Under the pieces are notes generated by a model that worked only from the letters and a program-made list of their open reading frames with translations, did not search any database and was not told the DNA's origin. A stretch of 64,000 bases of DNA from assembly GCF_025949695.1 (NCBI RefSeq), contig NZ_JAPDFL010000001.1, forward strand, positions 4,359,865 through 4,423,864, given 5' to 3'. Both the position numbers and the translations under genes were made by a program. The DNA comes from Pararhodobacter zhoushanensis (GTDB taxonomy: Bacteria; Pseudomonadota; Alphaproteobacteria; Rhodobacterales; Rhodobacteraceae). Each line of letters opens with the position of its first letter. Within the stretch, counting starts at the first letter, position 1. This document shows positions 11,433-20,542 of the stretch, piece by piece.

Positions 11433-13385
11433 TCACTCGCGCCCGCGCAGGATATCCGTCAGCCGGATCGGGCCGCTCTCTCCGGCCAGCAGCGCGCGGT
11501 AGAGCACCACCGATTCCGTCACCCGCATCACGTAGTTGCGTGTTTCGGTGAAGGGGATCATCTCGACCCAGTCCACCGGGTCCATCGCCGGGTCGCGCGG
11601 ATCGCCGTTCTCGCGCGCCCAGCGGGTCGGGCGTCCGGGGCCGGCGTTATACGCGGCGGCGACCATCGACAGCGTGCCGCCGAATTGTTCGGACATCTCT
11701 TGCAGATACCCCGCGCCCAGCACCGCGTTATAGGCAGGGTCCGAGGTCAGCAGCCCCTCTTCGAACCCGACCCCCAACTGCCGCGCGACATGCGCGCCGG
11801 TCGCGGGCATCACCTGCATCAGCCCGCGCGCATCGGCAGGGCTGACGACGCGGGGATCGAACTCGCTCTCGCGCCGGGCGATGGACAGGACCAGATCGGC
11901 GGGCACCGCCAGTTGCATGGTCGCAAGCTCGGTCACCGGGAAATACGCATGTGGCAGCAGGATGCCCCGCGTGATCGCCAGCTTGGCGATCCTGAGCGCG
12001 AAATTCGGCTCGCCCCGGTCCAGCCAGAGCTGCGCCAGCGACCCCAGTTCGGCCTCGGTCTCAAGGTTCTCGGCCAGTTGCAGCGTGAAGCGCCGCGCTT
12101 CGTACCACTGACCCGAGGCATGCAGCAGCAAGGCCGCCTGCAGGATTTCCGAAGACGCAAGCGGCAACGTGTGCCAGTCGGGATAGGTGGAGGGCGCGAT
12201 CAGCGCCGGGTCCAGCGGCTGACCGATCCGCTCGGCGGCGAGCTGGCCATAGAACGCCGTCTGATGGCGCGCGCCAAAAGCATAGGCTTCCTGCGCCGCT
12301 TCCGGGTTGCCCAGCGCCTCTTGCGCCCGCCCCTCCCAATAGCCCGCGCGCCCCAGCGTGATCGGGCTGACCGAGCGTTCGCGCAGCGTCTGGAAATGCC
12401 CCAGCGCCTCGGCGGGCCGGTTGAGAAAGCGCAGCGCGACATAGCCCGCCAGCCACTCCAGATCCGCCATCGCGCTGCCATGGTCAGTCAAGCCGTGGTT
12501 CGCCGCCAGATCATAGGCCAGCTGCGCGTCGCCCGCGTCCATCGCGTTGCGCGCCAGACGCGCGCGTTGCCCGGCCCAGGCCTCGGGCCGGCCAAGGGTG
12601 TCGGCGGGCTGGGCGCGCAGCAGCTCGGCGGCGCCGTCGGTCATCCCCCGTGCCAGCCGCCAGCGGAACCGGTCATAAGCAAGGCCCGGATCATCGGCCA
12701 GTGACGCAGGCACGGCGGAAATCATCGCGTCGACCCCGTCCGCGCGGGCCTGCAACGCCAGCCGCGCGCGCGCCAGCGCGGCCTGCCCGGCAGTGACGCG
12801 CGGCATCATCCGCTCGGCGGCGGCACGCTCGCCGTCCCACAGCAGCGCATCCAGCCGCGCGGCGTTGAGCGGGCGCAGAAAATCGCCATGCGCGGCCAAC
12901 AGCCGGTCTTCGGTCGCCGGGTCCAGCTCGCGCTCAAGCCAAAGGGTGCGCAACGTACCGGTCGGGTCCGCGCCGGTCGCGACCTGCGCGGCCAACAGCG
13001 CCAGATAGCCTTGCCCGGTCTGCGGCTGGCGTGTGGCGAACCAGCCGAGGATCACTTCGGGCGGCTGGTCCGTCATCCGCGATTCGGCCCGCGCGCGCAA
13101 AAGGTCCATGCCCGGCCAGTCGCGGTGCGAGGCTTCGAACGCGACATAGGTGGAAAAGTCGCCCGCAATGCCTTCGCGCAGGATCCGCCATGTCGCGACC
13201 CGCACGCCCACCGGCCCCGCCGCATCGCGCAGGGTGGCGAAACCCTGCGCATCGCCGGCCCGCACGGCGCTGACCAACGCGCCAATGGCCCCACCCGCCC
13301 GGGGTGGCGGCGGGCCATCCCAGGACAAAGCAGGACTGGCGACGCCAAGGGCGGCGAGGGTGAGAACGGCAGGGTAACGGCGCAT
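11433..13385 (-). CDS. slt: Soluble lytic murein transglycosylase
   Basis: This periplasmic enzyme cleaves peptidoglycan glycan strands to 1,6-anhydro-muropeptides. The 650-residue product has a signal peptide (MRRYPAVLTLAALGVASPAL, cleavage near residue 20). A long alpha-superhelical scaffold with TPR-like repeats follows, then a C-terminal SLT domain. The catalytic Glu is in SIARRESEFDPRVVS. GLMQVMPATG and AAAYNAGPGRPTRW are further family motifs. It is divergent from dapA across 123 bases. The length matches the Slt70 family. Confidence 0.93.
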   Translation of the reverse strand: MRRYPAVLTLAALGVASPALSWDGPPPPRAGGAIGALVSAVRAGDAQGFATLRDAAGPVGVRVATWRILREGIAGDFSTYVAFEASHRDWPGMDLLRARAESRMTDQPPEVILGWFATRQPQTGQGYLALLAAQVATGADPTGTLRTLWLERELDPATEDRLLAAHGDFLRPLNAARLDALLWDGERAAAERMMPRVTAGQAALARARLALQARADGVDAMISAVPASLADDPGLAYDRFRWRLARGMTDGAAELLRAQPADTLGRPEAWAGQRARLARNAMDAGDAQLAYDLAANHGLTDHGSAMADLEWLAGYVALRFLNRPAEALGHFQTLRERSVSPITLGRAGYWEGRAQEALGNPEAAQEAYAFGARHQTAFYGQLAAERIGQPLDPALIAPSTYPDWHTLPLASSEILQAALLLHASGQWYEARRFTLQLAENLETEAELGSLAQLWLDRGEPNFALRIAKLAITRGILLPHAYFPVTELATMQLAVPADLVLSIARRESEFDPRVVSPADARGLMQVMPATGAHVARQLGVGFEEGLLTSDPAYNAVLGAGYLQEMSEQFGGTLSMVAAAYNAGPGRPTRWARENGDPRDPAMDPVDWVEMIPFTETRNYVMRVTESVVLYRALLAGESGPIRLTDILRGRE

Positions 13386-13508
13386 GCTTACTCTTGAAAA
13401 GGAGGTCCAGAGAGTCTAACCGCGTGGGACGTCTGCGCAACACACAATGGGGTCAGGTCCGACCCCGCGCGCGGAACTCTGAGATCGGACCACCAAGAGG
13501 AGTACAGG

Positions 13509-14384
13509 ATGTTCCGGGGATCGCTTCCCGCCCTGATCACGCCGTTCAAGAACGGTGCGGTCGATTTCGAGGCGCTCGCGGCCTTGGTCGAGTGGCATAT
13601 CGCTGAAGGTAGCCATGGGCTCGTGCCCGTGGGAACCACCGGCGAAAGCCCGACCTTGACGCATGAAGAGCACGAACAGGTCGTCGAGGCCGTGGTCAAG
13701 GCCGTGAAGGGCCGTGTCCCGGTGATCGCCGGTGCCGGTTCGAACAACACGGTCGAGGCGATCCGTCTGCTCAAACACGCCGAGAAGGTCGGTGCGGATG
13801 CGGCGCTGGTTGTGACCCCCTATTACAACAAGCCGACGCAAGCCGGGCTGATCGCGCATTTCCGCGCGCTGCACGATGCCTCGTCCCTGCCGATCATCAT
13901 CTACAACATTCCCGGCCGCTCGGTCGTGGACATGTCGCCCGAAACGATGGGCGAGCTGGCCAAACTGCCGCGCATTGTCGGGGTCAAGGATGCCACCGGC
14001 AAGATCGAGCGCGTCTCCATGCAGCGCGACACCTGCGGCAAGGATTTCATCCAGCTCTCGGGCGAGGATGCCACGGCTCTGGGCTTCAACGCCCATGGCG
14101 GCACCGGGTGCATTTCGGTCACGGCAAATGTCGCGCCGCGGCTGTGCGCACAGTTCCAGGAGGCCACGCTGGCCGGGGATTATGCGCTGGCGCTCGAGTA
14201 TCAGGACCGCCTGATGCCGCTGCACACGGCGATCTTCATCGAGCCGGGTCTCGCGGGTGCCAAATACGCGCTGTCGCGGCTGGGCCACTGCGAGAACGAG
14301 GTCCGCCTGCCACTGCTGGGCGTCACCGACAGCACCGCAGCGGTGATCGACGCGGCCATGCGCCACGCCGGAATCCTGAACTAA
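13509..14384 (+). CDS. dapA: 4-hydroxy-tetrahydrodipicolinate synthase
   Basis: DapA condenses pyruvate with aspartate semialdehyde, the first committed step to diaminopimelate and lysine. The 291-residue product has the Schiff-base Lys160 in [11 protein letters not shown], Tyr132 in IIYNIPGRS and the GTTGESPTL motif near residue 43. Length and motifs are standard. The start is preceded by AGAGGAGTACAGG. A strong hairpin at 14388-14424 lies just after the stop. In related genomes dapA is also divergent from a lytic transglycosylase, as here. Confidence 0.97.
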   Translation: MFRGSLPALITPFKNGAVDFEALAALVEWHIAEGSHGLVPVGTTGESPTLTHEEHEQVVEAVVKAVKGRVPVIAGAGSNNTVEAIRLLKHAEKVGADAALVVTPYYNKPTQAGLIAHFRALHDASSLPIIIYNIPGRSVVDMSPETMGELAKLPRIVGVKDATGKIERVSMQRDTCGKDFIQLSGEDATALGFNAHGGTGCISVTANVAPRLCAQFQEATLAGDYALALEYQDRLMPLHTAIFIEPGLAGAKYALSRLGHCENEVRLPLLGVTDSTAAVIDAAMRHAGILN

Positions 14385-14387
14385 GAG

Positions 14388-14424
14388 TGCGGGCCTCGGG
14401 GGCATCGAGCCCCCTCGGCCCGCA
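14388..14424 (+). terminator. Long hairpin after dapA, GC hairpin family copy 1
   Basis: TGCGGGCC (14388-14395) pairs with GGCCCGCA (14417-14424), enclosing GGGGG, a CATCGAG loop and CCCCC. The inner block GGGGGCATCGAGCCCCC recurs on the minus strand at 44392-44424 with different but still matched outer arms. It begins three bases after the dapA stop and probably ends its transcript, although no T tract follows. Confidence 0.7.
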
Positions 14425-14465
14425 TGGGCTGCCGCCCAAACCTGCTTCAAGGGTGAGGAGCGAAT

Positions 14466-14492
14466 GGACAATTGTCCAGTGGACGATTGTCC
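14466..14492. repeat. Two tandem 12-bp dyads
   Basis: GGACAATTGTCC (14466-14477) is a perfect palindrome. GGACGATTGTCC (14481-14492) is the same with one change, and the centres are 15 bases apart. Such spacing resembles a double operator, yet the site lies between two gene 3' ends with no start nearby. Function is unknown. Confidence 0.6.
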
Positions 14493-14528
14493 GCGACGCA
14501 AGACGCGCCCCCTTGAAAATCCCCCCGT

Positions 14529-14639
14529 GGATACTTTCAGACAGAAAATGAAACAGGGTTAACGAACCCCTATCATCTGTCCTTAAATATCCTGGGGGGT
14601 GAATTGGCCGTCAGGCCAAGAGGGGGGCAAGGCCCCCCT
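14529..14639 (+). repeat. Composite palindromic intergenic element, copy B (full length)
   Basis: The left arm GGATACTTTCAGACAG (14529-14544) is roughly complementary to the right arm CTGTCCTTAAATATCC (14577-14592). An inner GGGTTAACGAACCC hairpin lies between them. Hairpin 1 follows: TTGGCC (14604-14609), GTCA, GGCCAA (14614-14619). Hairpin 2 is AGGGGGGC (14621-14628), AAG, GCCCCCCT (14632-14639). It sits between convergent dapA and the alpha/beta hydrolase gene and is nearly identical to copy E. Confidence 0.88.
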
Positions 14640-14667
14640 GCCCGGCCACCCCAGAGGGCGATCCCAA

Positions 14668-15381
14668 TCAACCCGCCGCCAGGCCCAGCAAGATCTCCGC
14701 CAAAGCCTTTGGCTGCGTCAACATCGGCGCGTGCCCGCAGTGTAGCGTGAATTCTGCCTCACAGGGCGTCGCCGCGACCATCTGGCGTTGCAGCGCGGGT
14801 GTCACCACAAGGTCCTGATCACAGAACACATAGGCGCGTGGCACCGCCGCGAAGCCCGGCCCGATCACCGCCTTGTCCTTCTGCGCCTTGTCCGACTGCA
14901 CGCTCATCGCCGACATCGCCAGCACTGCGGCCTTGGCCGTGGCGTCAGGGAACAGCACCTCTGCCGCCGCCGGATCCAGCACCGTGGTTCCCGGCACCGG
15001 CCCCTTGCGGACCGCCCCCATCACCCCTGAGGTTGCTTGCTGGCGGATCAACCCCAGCAGGCTCTCCCCATCGCGCGGCAACAGCGCCGTCACAAAAGCG
15101 CAGGCCCGCACCTGTTTCGGCTGCCGTGAAGCCACCTGCGCGATCACGATCCCGCCCATCGAATGCCCGACCAGCAGCGCCGGCGGCCCGGCCAACAACC
15201 GCGCCTCGACATGGTCCACATACGCTTCCTGCCCGATCTCGCCCGATGGTTCTGCCCCGCGCCCGTGCCCCGGCAGGTCCAGCGCCTCGACCTGATGCCC
15301 GGCCTCCGTCAGCAACGGCTCGACCGCCGCCCAGCTTTTCGCATTCCCCCAGGCCCCGTGAACCAGAATGATACGCGCCAT
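14668..15381 (-). CDS. Alpha/beta-fold hydrolase (esterase-like)
   Basis: This is probably a small cytoplasmic serine hydrolase; the substrate is unknown. I start at the ATG at 15381 (MARIILVHGAWGNAKSWAAV), which has GGGAGAGGG just upstream, giving 237 residues. The 15432 alternative only adds an Arg-rich tail. The oxyanion HG motif is at residues 8-9, the nucleophile is in LVGHSMGGIVIAQ near residue 79, and the catalytic His is probably in LHCGHAPML near the end. The general look is that of the plant methylesterase/EstC-like branch. Confidence 0.82.
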   Translation of the reverse strand: MARIILVHGAWGNAKSWAAVEPLLTEAGHQVEALDLPGHGRGAEPSGEIGQEAYVDHVEARLLAGPPALLVGHSMGGIVIAQVASRQPKQVRACAFVTALLPRDGESLLGLIRQQATSGVMGAVRKGPVPGTTVLDPAAAEVLFPDATAKAAVLAMSAMSVQSDKAQKDKAVIGPGFAAVPRAYVFCDQDLVVTPALQRQMVAATPCEAEFTLHCGHAPMLTQPKALAEILLGLAAG

Positions 15382-15534
15382 AAACCCTCTCCCGTTTCGC
15401 CGCATGCTGCCCCGCGCCTTGCGGCGCGGCAAGCGGTCCCTGCCCGGCTGACGTGGCGTCCTCGTCCCGTTGCCGCGCTAGGCGCATCGCGGCGCGGCCG
15501 TTAGCATGCTGACAAAGCCACGGAGGCCCGCCCG

Positions 15535-16557
15535 ATGACCCAACCCACGACCACCCTCGCCCTCGCCCTGCGTGACGGCGGTTATGCCAAGGCCCCGACG
15601 CCGCAGGTGCCTGACAGTCTTGCGCCCTTCCTCGACCTGCGCGACGTGCCGTTGCCCGGCCTCGCCCCCGGACAGGTGCTGATCGCGGTGATCCTCAGCC
15701 CGGTGAACCCCTCGGACCTGTTCTTCGTGCAGGGCGGCTATGGCCAACCCCGCGTTCAGGGTCAGGCGGCGGGTTTTGAAGGCGTTGGCCGCGTGATCGC
15801 CACCAACGGTGCCGACGCGTTGATCGGCCAGCGCGTCGCCTTCCTGGGCACCGGGACCGGTGCCTGGGCCAAACACGCCATCGCCGATGCGGCGCTCTGC
15901 ATCCCCCTCGACGAGGCGGTCAGCGATATCGACGGCGCGGCGCTGATCGTGAACCCGCTGACGGCCGTCGCGCTGGTCGAGCGCGCGCGCAGCGGTGGGC
16001 AGGCATTCGTGGTGAACGCCGCCGGTTCGCAACTTGGCCGCCTCATCCTCGGCCTCGCCCGCGACGAAGGCCTGACCGCGATCGCCGTCATCCGCCGCCC
16101 CGGCGAGGAAGACGCCCTGCGTGACGCGGGTGCTGCCGAGGTGCTGGTCACCAGCGACCCCGCCTTCCGCGCACAGGCCGCCGCCGTGATCAAGGCGCAC
16201 AAACCCCGGGTGCTGCTGGATGCGGTGGGCGATCAGGCCACGGCGGATCTGTTCTTCGCCATGCCCTCGGGCGCGCGCTGGGTCAGTTACGGCAAGATGA
16301 GCGACGACGCCCCGTCGCTGACCCAGATGGGCCAGTTCATCTTCATGGACAAGCATATCGAAGGCTTCTGGCTCAGCCGCTGGCTTCCCTCGGCCCCCGC
16401 CGACCGGGTCGCGGCTGTCGTCGCGCAGGTCCAGACCCGCTTCGCCACAGGCACCTGGACCACCCGCGTTGCCACCGAGCTGACACTAGATCAGGCGATC
16501 GATGGCATCCTGCCCGCCTATGCCACCAGCAGCGGCAAGGTCATGATCCGCCCGTAG
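15535..16557 (+). CDS. Zinc-independent MDR-family alcohol dehydrogenase / quinone reductase-like
   Basis: The medium-chain dehydrogenase/reductase superfamily uses NAD(P)H to reduce alcohols, enones or quinones. The 340-residue product has the N-terminal GroES-like domain (LPGLAPGQVLIAVILSPVNP, then SDLFFVQGGYG) and a Rossmann domain beginning at AFVVNAAGSQLGRLILGLAR. The structural-zinc cysteines are absent, so it belongs with the enoyl reductase (MECR)/quinone reductase branch. It is divergent from the alpha/beta hydrolase gene and converges on folC across repeat copy C. Exact substrate unknown. Confidence 0.83.
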   Translation: MTQPTTTLALALRDGGYAKAPTPQVPDSLAPFLDLRDVPLPGLAPGQVLIAVILSPVNPSDLFFVQGGYGQPRVQGQAAGFEGVGRVIATNGADALIGQRVAFLGTGTGAWAKHAIADAALCIPLDEAVSDIDGAALIVNPLTAVALVERARSGGQAFVVNAAGSQLGRLILGLARDEGLTAIAVIRRPGEEDALRDAGAAEVLVTSDPAFRAQAAAVIKAHKPRVLLDAVGDQATADLFFAMPSGARWVSYGKMSDDAPSLTQMGQFIFMDKHIEGFWLSRWLPSAPADRVAAVVAQVQTRFATGTWTTRVATELTLDQAIDGILPAYATSSGKVMIRP

Positions 16558-16565
16558 CAAAGGCC

Positions 16566-16662
16566 CGCGGTTAACACCCCGTTAACCGCGCCCCTTCTTT
16601 GCTCTCCAAATATCCTCGGGGGTGAATTCGCTGCAAGCGAAGAGGGGGGCTGAAAGCCCCCT
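16566..16662 (+). repeat. Composite palindromic intergenic element, copy C (no outer left arm)
   Basis: A perfect 10-bp inner hairpin CGCGGTTAAC (16566-16575), ACCCC, GTTAACCGCG (16581-16590) comes first, then the AAATATCC core at 16608. Hairpin 1 is TTCGCT (16627-16632), GCA, AGCGAA (16636-16641). Hairpin 2 is GGGGGCT, GAA, AGCCCCC (16645-16661). The copy lies between the convergent MDR gene and folC. Stem 1 differs in sequence from other copies but still pairs. Confidence 0.86.
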
Positions 16663-16687
16663 TGCCCGACCCGCCAAAGCGTTGCCG

Positions 16688-17962
16688 TCAGCCGTTCTCG
16701 CGCAGCACGCCGCCCGCCAGATACAGCGAGCCGCAGATCAGCACGCGCGCTTCCGGCGCGTCGCGGGTGATGGCTTGCAGCGCCTCCAGCACCGAGCCTG
16801 CGGTCTGCGCCTGCAGGCCTGCGGCTTGCGCCGCCGCCGCTGTCGCCTCGGCGGTCAGCGTCGCCGCCTCACCCGGGATCGACACGGCATAAAGCGCGTC
16901 GGCGTGGCCCATCAGGGGCGTCATGAACCCCTTGATGTCCTTGGTGTTCAGCATCCCGCAGATCAGCCATGTGGGGCGTTTGGCCAAGCGGTCCAGCGTC
17001 GCGGCAATCGCCAGACCTGCCGCCGGATTATGCCCGCCGTCCAGCCACAGCTCGGCCTTGGGTGCCGCGTCGATCAGCGGGCCGTGGCGCAGGCGTTGCA
17101 TGCGCGCGGGCCAGTAGGCTTTGGTAACAGCAGCCTCGAACGCCGCGCTGCCAAACCCCAGCGCGCGCAGCACCGCCAGAGCGGCCCCGGCATTCTCGAC
17201 CTGATGCGGCCCGGGAAGATTGGGCAGCGGCAGATCCAGCAGGCCGTTCTCGTCCTGAAACACCAGCCGCCCGCGTTCTTCAAAGGCGTGCCAGTGCTGA
17301 CCCGACGCGATCACCGCAGCACCCAGCCGTTCGGCCCGCGCCTCGATCACGGCAAGGCCCTCTTCGGCTTGCGGGCCGACCACACAGGGCACGCCGCGCT
17401 TGATGATCCCGGCCTTTTCGCCGGCGATCTCGGCCAGCGTGTCACCCAGATATTGCTGGTGATCGACCGAGACCGGCGTGATCACCGTCATCGCCGGTTT
17501 CTCAACGACATTGGTGGCGTCCAGACGACCGCCCAACCCGACTTCCAGCAGCAGATAATCCGCCGGCGTGCGGGCAAAGGCGAGGATCGCGGCGCAGGTG
17601 GTGATCTCGAAATAGGTGATCGTGTCACCGCCATTCGCCGCGTAGCATTCATCGAGCAGCGCGGTCAGCGCGTCTTCGGTGATCAGTTCACCTGCCAGCC
17701 GGATCCGCTCGTGAAAGCGGGCCAGATGCGGCGAGGTATAGGCGTGGACGCGCTTGCCCTCGGCCTCGAGCCCGGCGCGAATCATCGCCTGGGTCGAGCC
17801 CTTGCCATTGGTCCCGGCGATATGGATCACCGGGGGCAGGTCGTTCTGCGGGTTGCCCAGCGCGGCGAGCAAGCGCCACATCCGGTCCAACGTCAGGTCG
17901 ATGATCTTGGGATGCAGGGCCAGCATCCGGGCGAGGATGACATCAGAACCGGTCGCGCTCAC
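16688..17962 (-). CDS. folC: Bifunctional folylpolyglutamate synthase / dihydrofolate synthase
   Basis: FolC joins glutamate to dihydropteroate and adds further glutamates to folates. The 424-residue product is a Mur-ligase-like enzyme. The P-loop is in HIAGTNGKGSTQAM (near residue 47), followed by TSPHLARFHERIRL, then LLEVGLGGRLDATNVV and the C-terminal RVLICGSLYLAGGVL. The start is a GTG at 17962 that overlaps the accD stop by four bases, so translation is coupled. accD-folC is a common alphaproteobacterial operon. Confidence 0.96.
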   Translation of the reverse strand: MSATGSDVILARMLALHPKIIDLTLDRMWRLLAALGNPQNDLPPVIHIAGTNGKGSTQAMIRAGLEAEGKRVHAYTSPHLARFHERIRLAGELITEDALTALLDECYAANGGDTITYFEITTCAAILAFARTPADYLLLEVGLGGRLDATNVVEKPAMTVITPVSVDHQQYLGDTLAEIAGEKAGIIKRGVPCVVGPQAEEGLAVIEARAERLGAAVIASGQHWHAFEERGRLVFQDENGLLDLPLPNLPGPHQVENAGAALAVLRALGFGSAAFEAAVTKAYWPARMQRLRHGPLIDAAPKAELWLDGGHNPAAGLAIAATLDRLAKRPTWLICGMLNTKDIKGFMTPLMGHADALYAVSIPGEAATLTAEATAAAAQAAGLQAQTAGSVLEALQAITRDAPEARVLICGSLYLAGGVLRENG

Positions 17963-18900
17963 GATTGGGGTTCACCCGTGGTCGGTGCGTCGGTGGCAGC
18001 AGGGGCGAGCGACTCGGCATCGGGCGCAGGCAGATCGCCCGCCACCGCCGGCGGCAACCCGCTGAGCATGCGCAGGATGGTGATCAGCTCGTCGCGCATG
18101 TCTTTGCGATTCGTCACCCGGTCGAGCATGCCGTGATCCAGCAGATACTCGGCGCGCTGGAAGCCTTCGGGCAGCTTTTCGCGGATGGTCTGCTCGATCA
18201 CGCGCGGCCCGGCAAAGCAGATCAGCGCGTTCGGCTCGGCGATCTGCACGTCGCCCAGCATCGCATAAGACGCCGTGACACCGCCGGTCGTGGGATGGGT
18301 CAGCACGCAGACATAGGGAAGCCCGGCTTCCTTGAGCATCTGGATCGCCACCGTGGTGCGCGGCATCTGCATCAGGGACAAGATCCCCTCCTGCATGCGC
18401 GCGCCGCCAGCGGCCGAGAACACCACCAGCGGGGCCTTGTGGGCAATCGCCCGCTCGGCGGCCGCGATCAGCGCGTTGCCGACATACATGCCCATCGACC
18501 CGGCCATGAAGCTGAAATCCTGCGCCGCCGCCACAACGGTCATCCGGCCCAGCTCGCCTTCGGCGACCAGCATCGCCTCTTTCTCGCCGGTGGCTTTTTG
18601 CGCGCCTTTCAGGCGGTCGGGATATTTCTTCTGGTCGCGGAACTGCAGCGGGTCGACGACCGGCTCGGGCACCGAGACCTCGCCGAACACGCCGCCGTCG
18701 AACAGTGCCTTGAACCGCTCACGCGGCGAGATCGCCATGTGATGGTTGCAGTTCGTGCAGACCTGCAGGTTATCGGTCAGTTCGCGGTGGAACAGCATGG
18801 TGCCGCACTCGGGGCACTTGGACCACAGATTCTCGGGCACCTCGCGGCGCGAGAACAGCGAATTGATGGTCGGGCGGACGTAGTTGGTGATCCAGTTCAT
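17959..18900 (-). CDS. accD: Acetyl-CoA carboxylase carboxyltransferase subunit beta
   Basis: AccD and AccA together transfer the carboxyl group from biotin to acetyl-CoA, giving malonyl-CoA for fatty acid synthesis. The 313-residue product has the N-terminal zinc ribbon with Cys29, Cys32, Cys48 and Cys51 (CPECGTMLF and CTNCNHH). The crotonase-like domain follows, with SGGARMQEGILSLMQM, TTGGVTASYAMLGD and FAGPRVIEQTIREKLP. The C-terminal 30 residues are a low-complexity Ala/Pro tail that varies in this family. It is the first gene of the accD-folC pair. Confidence 0.97.
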   Translation of the reverse strand: MNWITNYVRPTINSLFSRREVPENLWSKCPECGTMLFHRELTDNLQVCTNCNHHMAISPRERFKALFDGGVFGEVSVPEPVVDPLQFRDQKKYPDRLKGAQKATGEKEAMLVAEGELGRMTVVAAAQDFSFMAGSMGMYVGNALIAAAERAIAHKAPLVVFSAAGGARMQEGILSLMQMPRTTVAIQMLKEAGLPYVCVLTHPTTGGVTASYAMLGDVQIAEPNALICFAGPRVIEQTIREKLPEGFQRAEYLLDHGMLDRVTNRKDMRDELITILRMLSGLPPAVAGDLPAPDAESLAPAATDAPTTGEPQS

Positions 18901-18967
18901 CGGGTCTCCCCTCTTTGCTGGATCCAGATAGGACGCGGCCAGCCAGAATGCAACACAGGCCCGCGCC

Positions 18968-19858
18968 TTACCGGCGACGCACCCACAAACGACAGGCGGC
19001 CCAGACAGCCACCATCAGGATCATGTCGGAATAGAGCAGGGGCCGCAGCAGCTCTTCCCCCGCAGCCCCGTCGGGCAGCCGCAGTAGGGCCAGACCGTCC
19101 AGCCCGCCCATCACGCTGATCACCAGGATCGCCAGCACGTTATTGGCAAAGTGCAGACCCCAGGCCAGTCCCAGCGCCCCGGTGCGCTGCGTCAGATCCG
19201 AGGCGATAAGGCCAAACAGCGCCGTCGATGCAACAACGACCCACGCCAGCCCGCCCAGTTCCTCGGCATTGAAATGCGCCATGCCGAACAAGAGCGAAGG
19301 CACGATCAGATAGACCAGCGGCTGCGCGAACCGCGCCGCGAGCTGGCTTTGCACATAGCCCCGAAACACCAGTTCCTCGGCCCCGGTCTGGATCAGGATG
19401 CCCAGCAGCGCCAGCGGCAGGAAGGTCAGCCACACCCCCAGATCCGGCGTCAGCGCCAGAGGTGGCAGCCAGGGCGCAATCGCCAGGGTCATCGTGCCGC
19501 CGATCAGCGCCATCGCCCCAACCCCGATGACGAAATCGCGCAACACCAGCGGCGCGCGGCCCAACAGGCTGCGCAGGCTTCGGCGGTGCAGCAGGTGCAT
19601 CGTCACCCACAGCCCGGCCCAGCCGCCCAGAAAGGTGCTCAGCAGCAGCACAAGCGACCACGGGTCGGACCCGGTGCTGATCCGCCCCAGCTGGACCGAG
19701 AACACATCCCCGCCCTGCCACGCCCAAAGCACCGCCCCCATGGCGACCATCCACAAGACGTAAATCGCAAGGGCGACGGCCAGCCCCAGCACCGTCCGCC
19801 ACAGCTGACGGCGGGGCCGCGCGGGCGCGACAAGAGGCTCGTAGCTGGGCGGGATCAT
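18968..19858 (-). CDS. CPBP-family intramembrane metalloprotease
   Basis: This is a polytopic membrane protein of the CAAX protease / bacteriocin-processing (Abi) family. The 296-residue product has about seven to eight hydrophobic segments. It has the three expected catalytic motifs: GAEELVFRGYV (the EExxxR motif), FGMAHFN and HFANN near the end. Substrates are unknown for most bacterial members. It starts inside the tag stop (ATGA overlap), so the two are co-transcribed, although the pairing has no obvious functional logic. Confidence 0.88.
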   Translation of the reverse strand: MIPPSYEPLVAPARPRRQLWRTVLGLAVALAIYVLWMVAMGAVLWAWQGGDVFSVQLGRISTGSDPWSLVLLLSTFLGGWAGLWVTMHLLHRRSLRSLLGRAPLVLRDFVIGVGAMALIGGTMTLAIAPWLPPLALTPDLGVWLTFLPLALLGILIQTGAEELVFRGYVQSQLAARFAQPLVYLIVPSLLFGMAHFNAEELGGLAWVVVASTALFGLIASDLTQRTGALGLAWGLHFANNVLAILVISVMGGLDGLALLRLPDGAAGEELLRPLLYSDMILMVAVWAACRLWVRRR

Positions 19859-20454
19859 GCCGTGGGGCGCTCGAAGCGGGCGCGCGCGGCTTCCGACTTG
19901 GCATGCTGGGCGCAGGTCGGCAGGTGGTCATTGACCATGCCTATCGCCTGCATGAACGCATAAACCGTCGCCGGACCGACGAATTTCCAGCCGCGTTTTT
20001 TCAGATCCTTGGACATCGCCACCGAGGCAGGCGAGCTGGCGATCCCCGGCGTCGGGGCCTCGCTCGGCTCGTAGCCCCAGACATAGGCGGCAAAGCTGGT
20101 GCCGCTTGCCTGCAGCTCCAGCAAGCGGCGGGCGTTGTTGATCGTCGCGTCGATCTTGCCACGATGGCGCACGATGCCCTTGTCCTGCAGCAGCCGCGCG
20201 ACATCGCCCTCATCGAAACCCGCGACTTTCTGCGCATCGAACCCTGCAAAGGCCAGCCGGAACGTGTCGCGCTTTTCCAGAATGGTGCGCCAGCTCAGGC
20301 CGGACTGGAAGGCCTCAAGCGTCAGCTTTTCGAACAGGCGCTGATCCTCACCGACCGGATAGCCCCAGTCGTCATCATGATAGGCGATGTATTGCGGGGT
20401 CGAGAGACACCACCAGCAGCGGTGCTGCCCATCGGGGCCGGGTTCGGTGTGCAT
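19855..20454 (-). CDS. tag: DNA-3-methyladenine glycosylase I
   Basis: Tag removes 3-methyladenine from alkylated DNA in base excision repair. The 199-residue product has the N-terminal zinc-ligand region HRCWWCLSTPQYIAYHDDDW and the base-pocket segment EAFQSGLSWRTIL. The C-terminal zinc ligands are in GMVNDHLPTCAQH. The helix-hairpin core includes GIVRHRGKIDATINNAR. It is divergent from nnrU across 88 bases and heads the two-gene unit with the CPBP protease. Confidence 0.96.
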   Translation of the reverse strand: MHTEPGPDGQHRCWWCLSTPQYIAYHDDDWGYPVGEDQRLFEKLTLEAFQSGLSWRTILEKRDTFRLAFAGFDAQKVAGFDEGDVARLLQDKGIVRHRGKIDATINNARRLLELQASGTSFAAYVWGYEPSEAPTPGIASSPASVAMSKDLKKRGWKFVGPATVYAFMQAIGMVNDHLPTCAQHAKSEAARARFERPTA

Positions 20455-20542
20455 AGTGCCTCCAGAGATTTCCGCCGCATTGTCGCGGTTCTGCGCGCGG
20501 GGTCAATTGCAACCGGGCGCGGCTGTCGTCACTGTGAGCGGT

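Noticed and set aside
13449..13466. Hairpin GGGGTC/GACCCC between slt and dapA as an operator
   Set aside because: A six-base GC stem is common at this base composition and does not recur elsewhere in the window.
20387..20542. N-terminal extension of nnrU back to 20387
   Set aside because: It would run over the tag start and add Cys/Arg-rich sequence; NnrU proteins begin at the first membrane helix.
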